NCBI GenBank assembly: GCA_046328125.1
Contig: JAXLXF010000011.1
Location: 1 to 64,000 of the forward strand
Length of the DNA stretch: 64,000 bases
Origin: JADZEM01 sp046328125
Lineage (GTDB): Bacteria; Chloroflexota; UBA6077; JACCZL01
Direction of reading: 5' to 3'
The position numbers and the translations under genes are program-made. The notes under the pieces are model-generated. The model was not told the DNA's origin and ran no database searches. It saw only the letters and a program-made list of their open reading frames with translations. The number at the start of each line of letters is the position of its first letter. The first letter of the stretch is position 1. Shown piece after piece: positions 1 to 8,437 of the stretch.

Positions 1-49
1 CCGGTGAGACGGCGGCCCATCGATCACAGAGCCATTTCAGGCGCGCCGA

Positions 50-934
50 TCAATGGGCCGGCGCCAGGAGCTCCTGCCAGGTCGTGGCCGTGAACAGGCG
101 ACGGATCAGCCGCTCCAGCACGGCAACCTCGCCGATCTCGTCGAGCGCCCCGGCCGTGGCCTCGTCGGGCACACCAAGCTTCTCGCTGCCAAGCTCGACG
201 AGCAGGCGCCGGGCCTCTTCCAGGCGGCCCTCTTCAAGATTCTCTTCTCGGACCATCCTTGCGATCGCTCGGTAAACGGGCGTATCTCGAATGTCGTTCA
301 CATCGACGAGCATCGCTTGCACCTCGTCCTCATCATACCGGAGGTTAAGCAGCAGCGTGAGCACGTTCCGTAGCTCGCTCGCGGTCGAATCGTCTGCCTC
401 CCGCCTGAACCGCTCGTGGACCTTCGTCATGATGGTAGAAAGCTGGGTACGATCAATCGATCCGAGCGGTGCCAACGGTGAGACCCCCAATCCGCCATTC
501 AACAGCTCGTCGGCCGGACGTTCCCAAAGACGAACGACGTGATATCGGATCGATGCACTCGTCGGGCCGGCCTCGCCCTGGGGGGCATACGTGCCCGTCA
601 ATTCGGGGCCGTCGGCTTCTGGACGGAGGAGAACGACAATCGTCTCGATTCGCTCCGAGCGTTTGTAGTGCACCAGGCCAAAATATTGCAGCAGTCGCGC
701 AGGTAGGCGAGGATCGCGGTTGGCCTGGATCTCGATGTGTGCGATCCATGGCTCCGGCCCGTTCACGAGCAGCACCTTGTCGACCTCGGCCAGGACGGTC
801 CCCACGTCGGACTCGATCGACTCAACCGGGCCGTCGGCGGGTAGCCCCAGCCAATCGAGCCATCCGAGCGGATCCAGCTCGATCAAGTAGCTCACCGAGA
901 TATCGTACGGACGCGGACCGGTCCCCTCCTGCAT
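50..934 (-). CDS. Rpn/PD-(D/E)XK-like nuclease family protein
   Basis: A 294-residue protein that looks like the Rpn (recombination-promoting nuclease, putative transposase) type. Near residues 40-70 an ESDVG motif is followed by a hydrophobic strand (DKVLLV) and then HIEIQ, the spacing of a PD-(D/E)XK nuclease core (acid, then E-x-Q/K). The C-terminal third is helical and charged (ENLEEGRLEEARRLL), as is usual in this family. Members are usually single genes, often in many genomic copies, with a suspected DNA-cleaving role; no biological role can be read from this copy. It is divergent from the sugar importer downstream. It could also be an uncharacterised DUF of the same fold. Confidence 0.6.
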   Translation of the reverse strand: MQEGTGPRPYDISVSYLIELDPLGWLDWLGLPADGPVESIESDVGTVLAEVDKVLLVNGPEPWIAHIEIQANRDPRLPARLLQYFGLVHYKRSERIETIVVLLRPEADGPELTGTYAPQGEAGPTSASIRYHVVRLWERPADELLNGGLGVSPLAPLGSIDRTQLSTIMTKVHERFRREADDSTASELRNVLTLLLNLRYDEDEVQAMLVDVNDIRDTPVYRAIARMVREENLEEGRLEEARRLLVELGSEKLGVPDEATAGALDEIGEVAVLERLIRRLFTATTWQELLAPAH

Positions 935-1016
935 GGCGCGCAGAATACCAGAAGCCTGGCTCGTTGCGACTTCCTATCACTCCTGCCGTTTTCGAGGCTT
1001 CCGGTGGACGGCTCGC

Positions 1017-1030
1017 GTATCTGCTGATAC
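1017..1030. promoter_or_regulatory. Small palindrome in the divergent promoter gap
   Basis: GTATC-TGCT-GATAC forms a 5-bp inverted repeat in the 184-bp gap between the divergent Rpn-like gene and the sugar importer operon. It could be an operator for the importer. No regulator gene is adjacent, and a palindrome this short can arise by chance. Confidence 0.2.
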
Positions 1031-1118
1031 CATCCGCCCAGTGATTGAAGATAGGATGCCAACGTGGGCGCCCGTCTGCACTCTCGCAGCCGCACGTACT
1101 CCATAACGGAGGCACGCA

Positions 1119-2633
1119 ATGTCGTATTTTGACCGCAATCTGACCCGTCGTCGGTACCTCGGGATCTCGCTGGGCCTCATGAGCGCCGGCCTGCTCGCCG
1201 CCTGCGGACAGGCCGCTGCGCCAGCTCCGACCGCCGCCCCCGCCAAGCCGGCCGAAGCCGCGAAGCCGGCCGAGGCGTCCAAGCCGGCCGAGGCGTCCAA
1301 GCCGGCCGAGACCAAGCCGGCCGCGCCGGCTGCCGCGCCAGCCGCGACCACGGCTCCAGCCGCCCAGGCCGCTCCGGCTAAGGTTGACGCGCCGAAGCCG
1401 GCCGACGCCAACTTCGATTGGAAGCAGTTCAAGGGCGAGAGCCTCAACATGCTCTTGAACAAGAGCCCCTGGGCCTCGACTCTCGAAGCCGCGCTGCCGG
1501 AGTTCACCGAGCTGACCGGCATCACGGTCAACTTCGAGGATCTGCCCGAGATTCAGGGGCGCCAGAAGCTCGTCGTCGAGTTCGCGGGTGGCGGCGGCAA
1601 TCTGGACGTCTTCGCCACCAGCCTCCACGTCGAGAAGCTCCAGTTCTCCAAGAGCGGCTGGTACCTGCCGCTCAACGAGATGATGGCTGACAAGAAGCTC
1701 GTCTCCCCGGAGCTGGATTGGAACGACTTCGTGGGGGCGGCGCAGAAGGCCGCGACCGCCGCCGACGGCAAGATCCTCGGGCTGCCGACGATCTGCGACG
1801 TCAGCATCATGGCGTACCGCAAGGATCTCCTGGAGGCGAAGGGCATCAAGCCCCCGACCGACCACACCGAGCTGGAAGCCGCCATCAAGGCGCTCCACAA
1901 CCCGTCCGGCGGCATGTACGGCTGGGCCGCTCGCGGCCTCAAGAACGCGAACATGACCCAGTGGCCGTCCCAGTTCTTCAACTTCGGCGGCAAGTACATC
2001 GAGAACGGCAAGGCCCTGTTCGACTCGCCGGCTACCGAGCAGTCGGTGGACTGGTACACCCGGATGGACCGCGAGTTTGCGCCGCCCGGCGTGGTCAACT
2101 TCAACTGGTACGAGGTCACCGCCGCCTTCATGCAGGGGCAGGTCGCCTTCATGGAGGACGGGATCAACTTCTTCACCCAGTACGAGGACGAGAGCAAGTC
2201 CAAGGTGAAGGGGAAAGTCGGGTACATGCTGATCCCGAAGGGGCCAGCCGCTCTGATCCCGCCCACCTACACCAGCGCGATGGCCGTCAGCGCGAAGACC
2301 AAGAAGAGCGGGCCGGCGTTCCTCCTCGCGCAGTACGCCACGGGCAAGACGTTCGGGATCAAGGCCCAGCTGGCCGGCCTCGGCGTGGCGCGGCTGGTCA
2401 CCTGGGACGATCCGAAGGTGAAGGCTGCCCAGGCGATGCCGAAGGACTGGGTCTCGACGCACATCGACGGCATCAAGCTCGGGCAGCCGGGCCTGCCGGA
2501 GATCGCTTCCGTCACCCAGTACCGCGACGAGGTCGGCGCCCTGATCCAGAACTTGATCGAGGGCGGCAACGTCAAGGACACCGTCAAGAACATGCAGACG
2601 ACGTTCCAGGCGATCCTGGACAAGGAAAAGTAG
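1119..2633 (+). CDS. Sugar ABC transporter substrate-binding lipoprotein
   Basis: A 504-residue extracellular solute-binding protein of the SBP_bac_1 type, expected to capture a sugar or oligosaccharide outside the membrane. The N-terminus has a twin-arginine motif (TRRRYLG, residues 9-15), a hydrophobic stretch and a lipobox LAAC with the acylated Cys at residue 29. About 70 residues of Ala/Pro/Lys/Glu-rich spacer, with AKPAEA-type units repeated, precede the folded domain from about residue 105. A GGAGG Shine-Dalgarno lies 6 nt before the ATG. Two permease genes follow directly, so this is the first gene of an importer operon. The substrate cannot be told from the sequence. No ATPase is in the operon. 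Confidence 0.9.
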   Translation: MSYFDRNLTRRRYLGISLGLMSAGLLAACGQAAAPAPTAAPAKPAEAAKPAEASKPAEASKPAETKPAAPAAAPAATTAPAAQAAPAKVDAPKPADANFDWKQFKGESLNMLLNKSPWASTLEAALPEFTELTGITVNFEDLPEIQGRQKLVVEFAGGGGNLDVFATSLHVEKLQFSKSGWYLPLNEMMADKKLVSPELDWNDFVGAAQKAATAADGKILGLPTICDVSIMAYRKDLLEAKGIKPPTDHTELEAAIKALHNPSGGMYGWAARGLKNANMTQWPSQFFNFGGKYIENGKALFDSPATEQSVDWYTRMDREFAPPGVVNFNWYEVTAAFMQGQVAFMEDGINFFTQYEDESKSKVKGKVGYMLIPKGPAALIPPTYTSAMAVSAKTKKSGPAFLLAQYATGKTFGIKAQLAGLGVARLVTWDDPKVKAAQAMPKDWVSTHIDGIKLGQPGLPEIASVTQYRDEVGALIQNLIEGGNVKDTVKNMQTTFQAILDKEK

Positions 2634-2660
2634 GCTCAGCCGCGCCCCGGGAGGCCCAGC

Positions 2661-3602
2661 ATGGCCGAGTCCGTTTCCCCCCCTGCATCCACGAGCGTCT
2701 CGACAGCCCGGCTGTCGGGACGCTCCTCGACAGGCTGGTTCGAGCGGAACGCGCATCTGGTCATGCCGTTGCCGGCGGTCGTCGCCGTCCTCGGCATGCT
2801 CGCGTTCCCGCTGCTCTACACGCTGTACATGTCGTTCCAGGACTGGACGATTTCCAGCGCCAACCCGCCGGTCTTCGCGGGTGTCGACAACTACGTCCGC
2901 CTCTTCACGGCTGACCCACGCTTCCTCAACTCGATCTGGGTGACGTTCTACTACACCGCCTTCGGCGTGACGGTGCAGACGTTCCTGGGCGTCTCGATGG
3001 CGCTCTTGTTCAACCGCCAGTTCTGGGGGCGGGGCATCTTGCGCGCGCTCGCCATCCTGCCGATGGTCGCCACACCGGTCGCCATCTCGCTGATCTTCGT
3101 GATGATGTACCACCCCCAGCTCGGCATCCTGAACTACATCCTGAAGCAGGTCGGGCTGGCGCCCTGGACCTGGACCTACGCCTCGGCGACGGTGATACCC
3201 GCCCTGGTGATCGTGGACACCTGGCAGTGGACGCCCCTGATCATGCTGATCTGCCTGGCCGGCCTCGCCGGCCTACCACAGGATCCGTACGAGTCGGCCA
3301 TGATCGACGGCGCGAGCCGCGTGCAGCTGCTCTGGTACATCACCTTGCCGCTGCTGCGCCCGTCGATCGTCACCGCCGTGCTGTTCCGCCTGATCGACTC
3401 GCTGAAGTCATTCGACGTCATCTTCGTGATGACGCAGGGCGGCCCCGGAACCTCGTCGGACACCATCAACCTCTACCTGTTCAACACGGCGTTCTCGTAC
3501 TTCAAGATGGGGCAGGCATCGGCGATGGTGGTGGTGTTCTTCGCCATCATCCTCGGGATGTCGGTGGTCGTGGCGCGGATCCGGAGGGCGTCGTGGATCT
3601 GA
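2661..3602 (+). CDS. Sugar ABC transporter permease (MalF-like)
   Basis: A 313-residue inner-membrane permease of the carbohydrate importer class. About six transmembrane segments are visible, beginning with a helix near residues 35-58 (PAVVAVLGMLAFPLLYTLYM). The EAA-type loop that docks the ATPase is near residues 210-230 (ESAMIDGASRVQLLWYITLP). The N-terminal 30 residues are Ser/Thr-rich and probably cytoplasmic. It starts 27 nt after the binding protein with a GGGAGG ribosome site. Its last 10 bases overlap the second permease gene. It should form a heterodimer with that partner. Confidence 0.92.
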   Translation: MAESVSPPASTSVSTARLSGRSSTGWFERNAHLVMPLPAVVAVLGMLAFPLLYTLYMSFQDWTISSANPPVFAGVDNYVRLFTADPRFLNSIWVTFYYTAFGVTVQTFLGVSMALLFNRQFWGRGILRALAILPMVATPVAISLIFVMMYHPQLGILNYILKQVGLAPWTWTYASATVIPALVIVDTWQWTPLIMLICLAGLAGLPQDPYESAMIDGASRVQLLWYITLPLLRPSIVTAVLFRLIDSLKSFDVIFVMTQGGPGTSSDTINLYLFNTAFSYFKMGQASAMVVVFFAIILGMSVVVARIRRASWI

Positions 3603-4429
3603 GCCCGGTCAAGCTGCGGCGCGGCGTCGAGGAGGCGGGCTTCTTCCTGCTGATCATGCTGTTCATGATCCCGATGATGTTCGTCTTCTACTGGATGATC
3701 TCGGTCTCGTTCCGCACGAACGTCGAAGCGACCGCCCCGATCCTCGTCCCCTCAAACCCGACGCTGGACGGGTACCGCTACGTCTTCAGCAACCCGAGCA
3801 ACCCGTTCTTCAAGTACATCGTGAACAGCACCATCGTGGCGACGGGCTGCACCGTCATCGCGATGGTGCTCGGCGTGCCGGCCGCGTTCAGCATCGCCCG
3901 CTGGAAGCAGACCGGGCTGGCGCTCGGCATCCTGCTGGCCCGGATTACGCCAGGGCTGAGCTTCCTGGTGCCGTGGTTCATCACGTTCCGCTGGTTCGGG
4001 ATGCTGGACACCCACGCGGCGCTCATCATCAGCCACCTCGTCGTCGGCCTGCCGATCGTGGTCTGGGTGATGATCGGCTTCTTCGAGGACGTCCCGCGCG
4101 ACCTGGAAGACGCGGCGCTGATCGACGGCTGCTCGATCTACGGCGTGCTCTGGCGCATCTCGATCCCGCTGGTGAAGCCGGGCATCGTCGCCACCGCGAT
4201 CCTGAGCGTGATCTTCTCCTGGAACAACTTCGCGTTCTCGGTGATCCTGGCCGGCCCGAACACCCGCACCCTGCCGGTCGCGGTCTTCAACCTGATGAGC
4301 TTCGAGCAGTTCAACTGGGGCTCGCTGGCCGCCGCCGCGACGGTGATCACCCTGCCGGTGCTGGTGATGGCGATGGTGATGCAGCGCCACATCGTGAGCG
4401 GCCTGACGTTTGGCGCAGTGAAGCAGTAA
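3593..4429 (+). CDS. Carbohydrate ABC transporter permease (MalG-like)
   Basis: A 278-residue permease and partner of the preceding gene. The open frame extends far upstream inside the first permease, but the likely start is the GTG at 3593: GGAGG sits 5 nt before it and the product then has normal length. It has about six membrane helices and an EAA loop (LEDAALIDGCSIYGVLWRI). It overlaps the first permease by 10 bp, so translation is probably coupled. There is no ATP-binding gene in this operon, so a shared MsmK/UgpC-type ATPase elsewhere must energise it; this is common for sugar importers. Confidence 0.9.
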   Translation: MDLSPVKLRRGVEEAGFFLLIMLFMIPMMFVFYWMISVSFRTNVEATAPILVPSNPTLDGYRYVFSNPSNPFFKYIVNSTIVATGCTVIAMVLGVPAAFSIARWKQTGLALGILLARITPGLSFLVPWFITFRWFGMLDTHAALIISHLVVGLPIVVWVMIGFFEDVPRDLEDAALIDGCSIYGVLWRISIPLVKPGIVATAILSVIFSWNNFAFSVILAGPNTRTLPVAVFNLMSFEQFNWGSLAAAATVITLPVLVMAMVMQRHIVSGLTFGAVKQ

Positions 4430-4443
4430 GCTCCTTGGCCCGC

Positions 4444-4504
4444 GGGCGCGATGAATCGCGCCCCTACAGCCAATGATCCGGTAGGGGCGCAATGCATTGC
4501 GCCC
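4444..4504. repeat. REPIN-like inverted pair (family A)
   Basis: Two short palindromes face each other: GGGCGCGATGAATCGCGCCC followed by CTAC, then GTAG followed by GGGCGCAATGCATTGCGCCC. A GTAG tetranucleotide next to a hairpin is the hallmark of REP sequences, and two in inverted order make a REPIN. Further copies are at 36764-36828 and, as a degenerate half copy, at 24595-24630. This one lies just after the permease stop codon and just before the leaderless-type promoter of the PAC2 gene. Confidence 0.75.
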
Positions 4505-4529
4505 ACCGGGGCGGGGCCGCTCCCGGCGC

Positions 4530-4535
4530 TACAAT
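4530..4535 (+). promoter_or_regulatory. -10 box of a leaderless-type promoter
   Basis: TACAAT ends 6 nt before the ATG of the PAC2-family gene, and no Shine-Dalgarno lies between them. Transcription starting about 7 nt after the -10 box would begin at or next to the start codon. No clear -35 box is visible. Confidence 0.5.
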
Positions 4536-4541
4536 CCAGGC

Positions 4542-5447
4542 ATGGCCGTTCTGAGGATCACCGACCGCCCGATCTTGCGCCGACCGGTGCTGCTGACGGC
4601 GTTCAGCGGCTGGGCCGATGCCGGCGCCTCCGCGACCGGCGCGCTCGCCTACCTGCTGGGCGACCCGCAGCCGGACCCTATCGCCACCGTCGATCCGGAA
4701 GCCTGCTTCGACTTCACGGTCCAGCGCCCGGTCACGAAGCGTGGCCCGGACGGTCGCTGGCAGCTCGACTACCCCGAGATCGGACTGTTCGCCGTGCCCC
4801 TGCCCGATGCCGAGCGCGACCTGCTGATCCTGCGCGGCCCGGAGCCGCACAACGCCTGGATCAGCATCGCCCGCGAGGTGACCGAGCTGGCCCGCGAGCT
4901 CGGCGCCGAGACGGCCCTGACGTTTGGCGCGTTCATCGGGCCGGTCTCCCACCGCCGCATCCCGATCGTCCGGCGGACCCCGAACGCGAAGATGGACGCC
5001 TGGCTCGCCAGCCTCGGCTACGAGGAGACGCCGTACGCCGGCCCGACCGCGTTCGTGACGGCGTTGCTGCACGCCTGCGATCGGGCCGGGCTCCCTGCCG
5101 CCAGCCTCTGGGCCGCTGCCCCCGCCTATCTCGGCGCGCCCAACCCCTCGATCAGCCTGACGATGCTCGAGGCTGCCGAGCGGGTGCTGGAGCTCGATCT
5201 TGGACTCGGGCGGCTCCAGGGCATCGCGACCGACTTCCTCCGCAAGGTCGAGTCAGCGCTCAAGGCGAACCCCGAGGTGGCGGATCGCCTCGGCCGCCTG
5301 ATCGAGATGGAGCAGGGCGACACGTCAGCTGAGCCGGAGCAGCGGGACCTCCCGCCGACAGTGGACGGCACGCCACCCGAGCTCCCGTCCGGCCGCGAGA
5401 TCGTGGAAGAGCTCGAGCAGTTCCTGCGGGAGCAGCGTGGCGAGTAG
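4542..5447 (+). CDS. PAC2 (proteasome assembly chaperone-like) family protein
   Basis: A 301-residue protein of the PAC2/DUF75 family. The N-terminal FSGWADAG motif (about residues 20-27), the central TFGAFIGPVSHRR stretch and the helical C-terminal third (EIVEELEQFLREQ) fit this family, seen in archaea, actinobacteria and Chloroflexota. Its bacterial role is uncertain; the family name comes from eukaryotic proteasome assembly chaperones. The start at 4542 was preferred over an in-frame ATG 45 nt upstream because a TACAAT -10 box ends 6 nt before it. It appears to be a single-gene unit, with an inverted-repeat element right after its stop. Confidence 0.8.
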   Translation: MAVLRITDRPILRRPVLLTAFSGWADAGASATGALAYLLGDPQPDPIATVDPEACFDFTVQRPVTKRGPDGRWQLDYPEIGLFAVPLPDAERDLLILRGPEPHNAWISIAREVTELARELGAETALTFGAFIGPVSHRRIPIVRRTPNAKMDAWLASLGYEETPYAGPTAFVTALLHACDRAGLPAASLWAAAPAYLGAPNPSISLTMLEAAERVLELDLGLGRLQGIATDFLRKVESALKANPEVADRLGRLIEMEQGDTSAEPEQRDLPPTVDGTPPELPSGREIVEELEQFLREQRGE

Positions 5448-5550
5448 TCAGGAGTCAGGAGTCAGGAGAGGTTGACGGACCGGTCAGTTCGTGTGATTGC
5501 CGACAACTTCGCATCTCGGCTCCTCCTGACTCCTGACTCCTGTCTCCTAC
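5448..5550. repeat. Inverted repeat of GGAGTCA units (family B)
   Basis: Tandem AGTCAGG units begin directly after the PAC2 stop codon (TAG, 5445-5447). About 50 nt later they are answered by CTCCTGACTCCTGACTCC, giving a stem of roughly 18 bp or more. It lies between convergent genes. A second copy is at 13946-13998. Confidence 0.8.
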
Positions 5551-5556
5551 GAAAAC

Positions 5557-5602
5557 GGGGCCTCGCGTCGGCAGCGTCGCAGGTCTGCCGACACGAGGCC
5601 CC
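5557..5602 (-). terminator. Intrinsic terminator of the subtilase gene
   Basis: An 18-bp stem (GGGGCCTCGCGTCGGCAG at 5557-5574 against 5585-5602, one mismatch, 10-nt loop). Read on the minus strand the hairpin is followed by GTTTTCG, a short U tract, so it suits termination of the subtilase transcript. A second weaker hairpin (GGCCCCCCGAGG / TTCGAGGGGCC) lies at 5603-5638. Confidence 0.7.
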
Positions 5603-5669
5603 AGTGGCCCCCCGAGGTACGACGTTCGAGGGGCCAGTCCCAGCTCTTCCCTCCCTCCTTTCTCGACGG

Positions 5670-7487
5670 TCAGAAGGCGTTTGGCCCGCCGCCGACGAAG
5701 GTGCTCCAGTCGCCGCAGCTGTCGACGACCGTGAGTGGCACGGTGACGGTTGCGCCCGGGGACGAGCGCCGGATGGTGAAGCTGTAGGTGCTTGGCGTAT
5801 TCGGCAGGCTGATGGTGAAGCTGCCGGACTGGCCGTTGCCGCTGTCAGCAGATTGGACGACCGCGTTGGAGCCGGCGCCGAAGCGGAGCTGTTGCAGCCG
5901 ATTGGTACCCTGGCTGGCGGTGCCCGCCGTGACGGTGACGGTCAGCACGCCCGGGGCGCTCCGGGCGCTCGTGACCGAGATCTTCGGGCGTGGGTTGCAC
6001 GAGACCGTAGCCGGCGGTGGCGTTGGGGACGGCGTCGGGGACGGTGTCGGGGTGGGGGAGACCGCGCCGCCACCTACCGCGGCCGCTGCGTTCACTCGAC
6101 CATACACCCAGTAGTTTCCCGTTCCTGCGACTCGGTCGGCAGTCGAAAACAGCCGCGAGATCACCGCCTGATTGCTCGTGCCGTACGCGCTCGCCCAGAC
6201 CAGGGCTGCCACGCCGGCCACGTGCGGGGTTGCCATCGAGGTTCCAGACATCCAGAGGTAGTCGCCGGTGTTGCTGGTCGAGATGACCATCACGCCAGGG
6301 GCTGAGATCGGCACGCCGGGGCCGTAGTTCGAGAAGATCGCGCGAGCGTCGCTCTGGTCGGTCGCGCCAACTGGCACGATGTGATTGCAGTTCGCCGGGG
6401 TGTGTACGTCGTTCAGGCCGTCGTTGCCGGCTGCCGCGACGATCACAACCCCCTTCGACCAGGCGTAGTCCGCCGCGTCCTGGATCGTGCTCGAGCAGTC
6501 CAGGTTCGCGCCGAGGCTCATGCTGATCACCTTCGCGCCGTTGTCGGCGGCCCAGACCATGCCTGCCGCGACCGTCGTGAGCGAGCCGGCGCCACTGTCG
6601 CCGAGCACCTTGCCGATCAACAGGCTGGAGCTCCAGGCGACGCCCGTCACGCCCACGCCGTTGTTGCCGATGGCGGCGACGGTGCCGGCGGTGTGGGTTC
6701 CGTGGCCGTGGCGATCCTGGGCGCCGTAGGGCGAACCGGTGAAGTCGGCGGCGGCGACCACGCGACCGTTCAGGTCCGGGTGGCTGCCAATGCCTGTGTC
6801 GAGGACCGCGACCTTCACGCCGCTGGCGCCGCCAACGCGGTCCCAGGCGCTCGGCGCGGAGATCTGGCCCATGCCCCACTCATCGCCGTAGCGCGGATCG
6901 TTCGGCGTCATCGCGGCGTAGAGCAGATAGTCCGGCTCGACCTTCTCGACGTCCGGGTTGGCCGCGTACGCCGCGAGCGCCTGCGAAAGTGTTCCCGGCT
7001 CGACCTGGACGCGCAGCGCCCGGCCATGGCCGATCTGCTCCTCTGACTGTGCGCCCAGCTGGCGATTCGCGGCGGTGCGCGCCGACTGGGAGAGACCCGA
7101 CTTGAAGGTGACGATCAGGCTGCCAGCTCGCGCCGGCTTGCCGTTCGGGGCCGGTTCGGCCTGGATGCTGCCCGTGACCGGATACGTCACCGGCTGCTGC
7201 GGCGTTGCCTGCGACGCGGCACTGCTGCCCGAGTTGGACGATCGCGGAGCCGCCTGCGACGCGGAGCCGCCGCCCACACTCTGTGGGGACACGACGCCAG
7301 GGGTGGGGCGACCGCTGGTCGGACCGTCCCAGAAAGAGGCAGGGCGCGAGTCACTCGCAACGACCGCCACGTTCACCGGCCCAGCAGCCGCCTCTGCGAC
7401 GCGCGACTCTGGGAGGACGGAGGTGGCGATCGGAACAGCGATGGCGAGAATGAATCCCGCGTGGAGAAGGCGGCGCTTGAGCTTCAT
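5670..7487 (-). CDS. Secreted S8 family serine peptidase (subtilase)
   Basis: A 605-residue secreted protease. A signal peptide covers residues 1 to about 33 (KLKRR, hydrophobic core, AEAA). A Ser/Gln/Pro-rich stretch precedes a fervidolysin/I9-like propeptide (about 120-190, SLIVTFKSG...DVEKVEPDYLL). The catalytic domain has Asp230 (AVLDTGIG), His262 (HGHGTHTAG), oxyanion Asn355 (AAAGND) and Ser417 (SGTSMATPH), so the triad is complete. A PTPTPSP linker (near 480-495) leads to a C-terminal domain of about 110 residues with a Cys at each end (CNPRPK ... DSCGDW), possibly disulfide-linked and beta-rich. The gene appears single, with its own terminator. The substrate is unknown. Confidence 0.95.
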   Translation of the reverse strand: MKLKRRLLHAGFILAIAVPIATSVLPESRVAEAAAGPVNVAVVASDSRPASFWDGPTSGRPTPGVVSPQSVGGGSASQAAPRSSNSGSSAASQATPQQPVTYPVTGSIQAEPAPNGKPARAGSLIVTFKSGLSQSARTAANRQLGAQSEEQIGHGRALRVQVEPGTLSQALAAYAANPDVEKVEPDYLLYAAMTPNDPRYGDEWGMGQISAPSAWDRVGGASGVKVAVLDTGIGSHPDLNGRVVAAADFTGSPYGAQDRHGHGTHTAGTVAAIGNNGVGVTGVAWSSSLLIGKVLGDSGAGSLTTVAAGMVWAADNGAKVISMSLGANLDCSSTIQDAADYAWSKGVVIVAAAGNDGLNDVHTPANCNHIVPVGATDQSDARAIFSNYGPGVPISAPGVMVISTSNTGDYLWMSGTSMATPHVAGVAALVWASAYGTSNQAVISRLFSTADRVAGTGNYWVYGRVNAAAAVGGGAVSPTPTPSPTPSPTPPPATVSCNPRPKISVTSARSAPGVLTVTVTAGTASQGTNRLQQLRFGAGSNAVVQSADSGNGQSGSFTISLPNTPSTYSFTIRRSSPGATVTVPLTVVDSCGDWSTFVGGGPNAF

Positions 7488-7676
7488 CTGTCGTACCTCT
7501 GATGCACGGGAAAAGACGTGTCATCAGGTCAAACGGCAGATGTCTCATGAAGGGGACAAAAGAGTGGATCAAGGCACGTTTGTGCGACGAATTCCGCGCA
7601 CCAGCCCGAGCGTCACCACGTTTCCGCGACAACGACAAAGCTGACGTTGGGTGAGCGCGTTGTAGGGGATGCGCGC

Positions 7677-8366
7677 TCAGGCCAGGCCGGCTCCTGGTGG
7701 CTGCTGGCTGCCCCAGCCCGACAGCATCCAGACCATCGCGGCCTGGGTCCGGTTTGGCACGCTGAGGTGTCGGAAGACGTGCTCCATGTTCTTCTGAACC
7801 GTGCGCCAGCCGATCCCCAGCCGCTCGCCGATCTCGCGGTTCTTCAGCCCGGCCGCCGTCAGCTCGAGCACCTGCCGCTGCCGAGGCGTGAGCTTGTGGA
7901 TGGCCGCGTACGCGTCGGCGGACGATCGCCCATTGGAGGGGCGCTCGGCGGGTGTGGCCGTGCTGGGCGGCAGGGCCGGGCTCGCCGTTCGTCGTTCACC
8001 GCGCCGCACCCGGTCGATCTCGCCGACGATCTCGTCGCGGGTCGCGCCTTTCGAGATGTAGCCGGTGGCGCCGGCCTGCCAGGCTCGCTCCTGGTACTCT
8101 GGCACGTCCCAGTAGGAGACCATCACCACCTGGGTCTCCGGCCAGGTCGCGCGGATCTGTTGCGCGGTCGTCAGGCCGTCTGTGTGCGGCATCCGGACGT
8201 CCATCAAGACGAGGTCGGGGCGGTGTGTCCGGACCTCGTCGAGCGCGGTCTGGGCGTCGCTTGCCTCGGCCACCACGCTGACCCCCGGAATGCTCTCCAG
8301 AATCGCCACCAGCCCCAGTCGTGCAACATCGTGATCGTCGACCACGATGGTTCGCGTTTCTGCCAT
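7677..8366 (-). CDS. LuxR/NarL family response regulator
   Basis: A 229-residue two-component response regulator. The receiver domain (1 to about 120) has the acidic pair D10/D11, phospho-acceptor Asp56 (LVLMDVRMP), the conserved Ser in VMVSYWD and the Lys in YISKGA. A 30-residue Pro/Ser linker leads to a GerE/LuxR helix-turn-helix (about 155-220; LTPRQRQVLELTAAGLKNRE). It lies 71 nt downstream of the histidine kinase on the same strand, so the two form a pair. The usual LuxR recognition-helix pattern is slightly changed (GWRTVQKNMEHVFRHL). Targets are unknown; the next gene on this strand is the subtilase. Confidence 0.93.
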   Translation of the reverse strand: MAETRTIVVDDHDVARLGLVAILESIPGVSVVAEASDAQTALDEVRTHRPDLVLMDVRMPHTDGLTTAQQIRATWPETQVVMVSYWDVPEYQERAWQAGATGYISKGATRDEIVGEIDRVRRGERRTASPALPPSTATPAERPSNGRSSADAYAAIHKLTPRQRQVLELTAAGLKNREIGERLGIGWRTVQKNMEHVFRHLSVPNRTQAAMVWMLSGWGSQQPPGAGLA

Positions 8367-8437
8367 GTCTGCCCCCTTGCTGTGACTCCGCTCCAGCCTC
8401 TGCTCGTTCGACTCCTCGTCTCCGGCGCCTGTCGGCG

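Noticed and set aside
822..3113. A 763-codon open frame on the minus strand across the first importer
   Set aside because: It is antisense to the binding protein and permease, which have clear motifs. Its product is Arg/Gly/His/Leu-rich low complexity, as expected from high-GC antisense frames.
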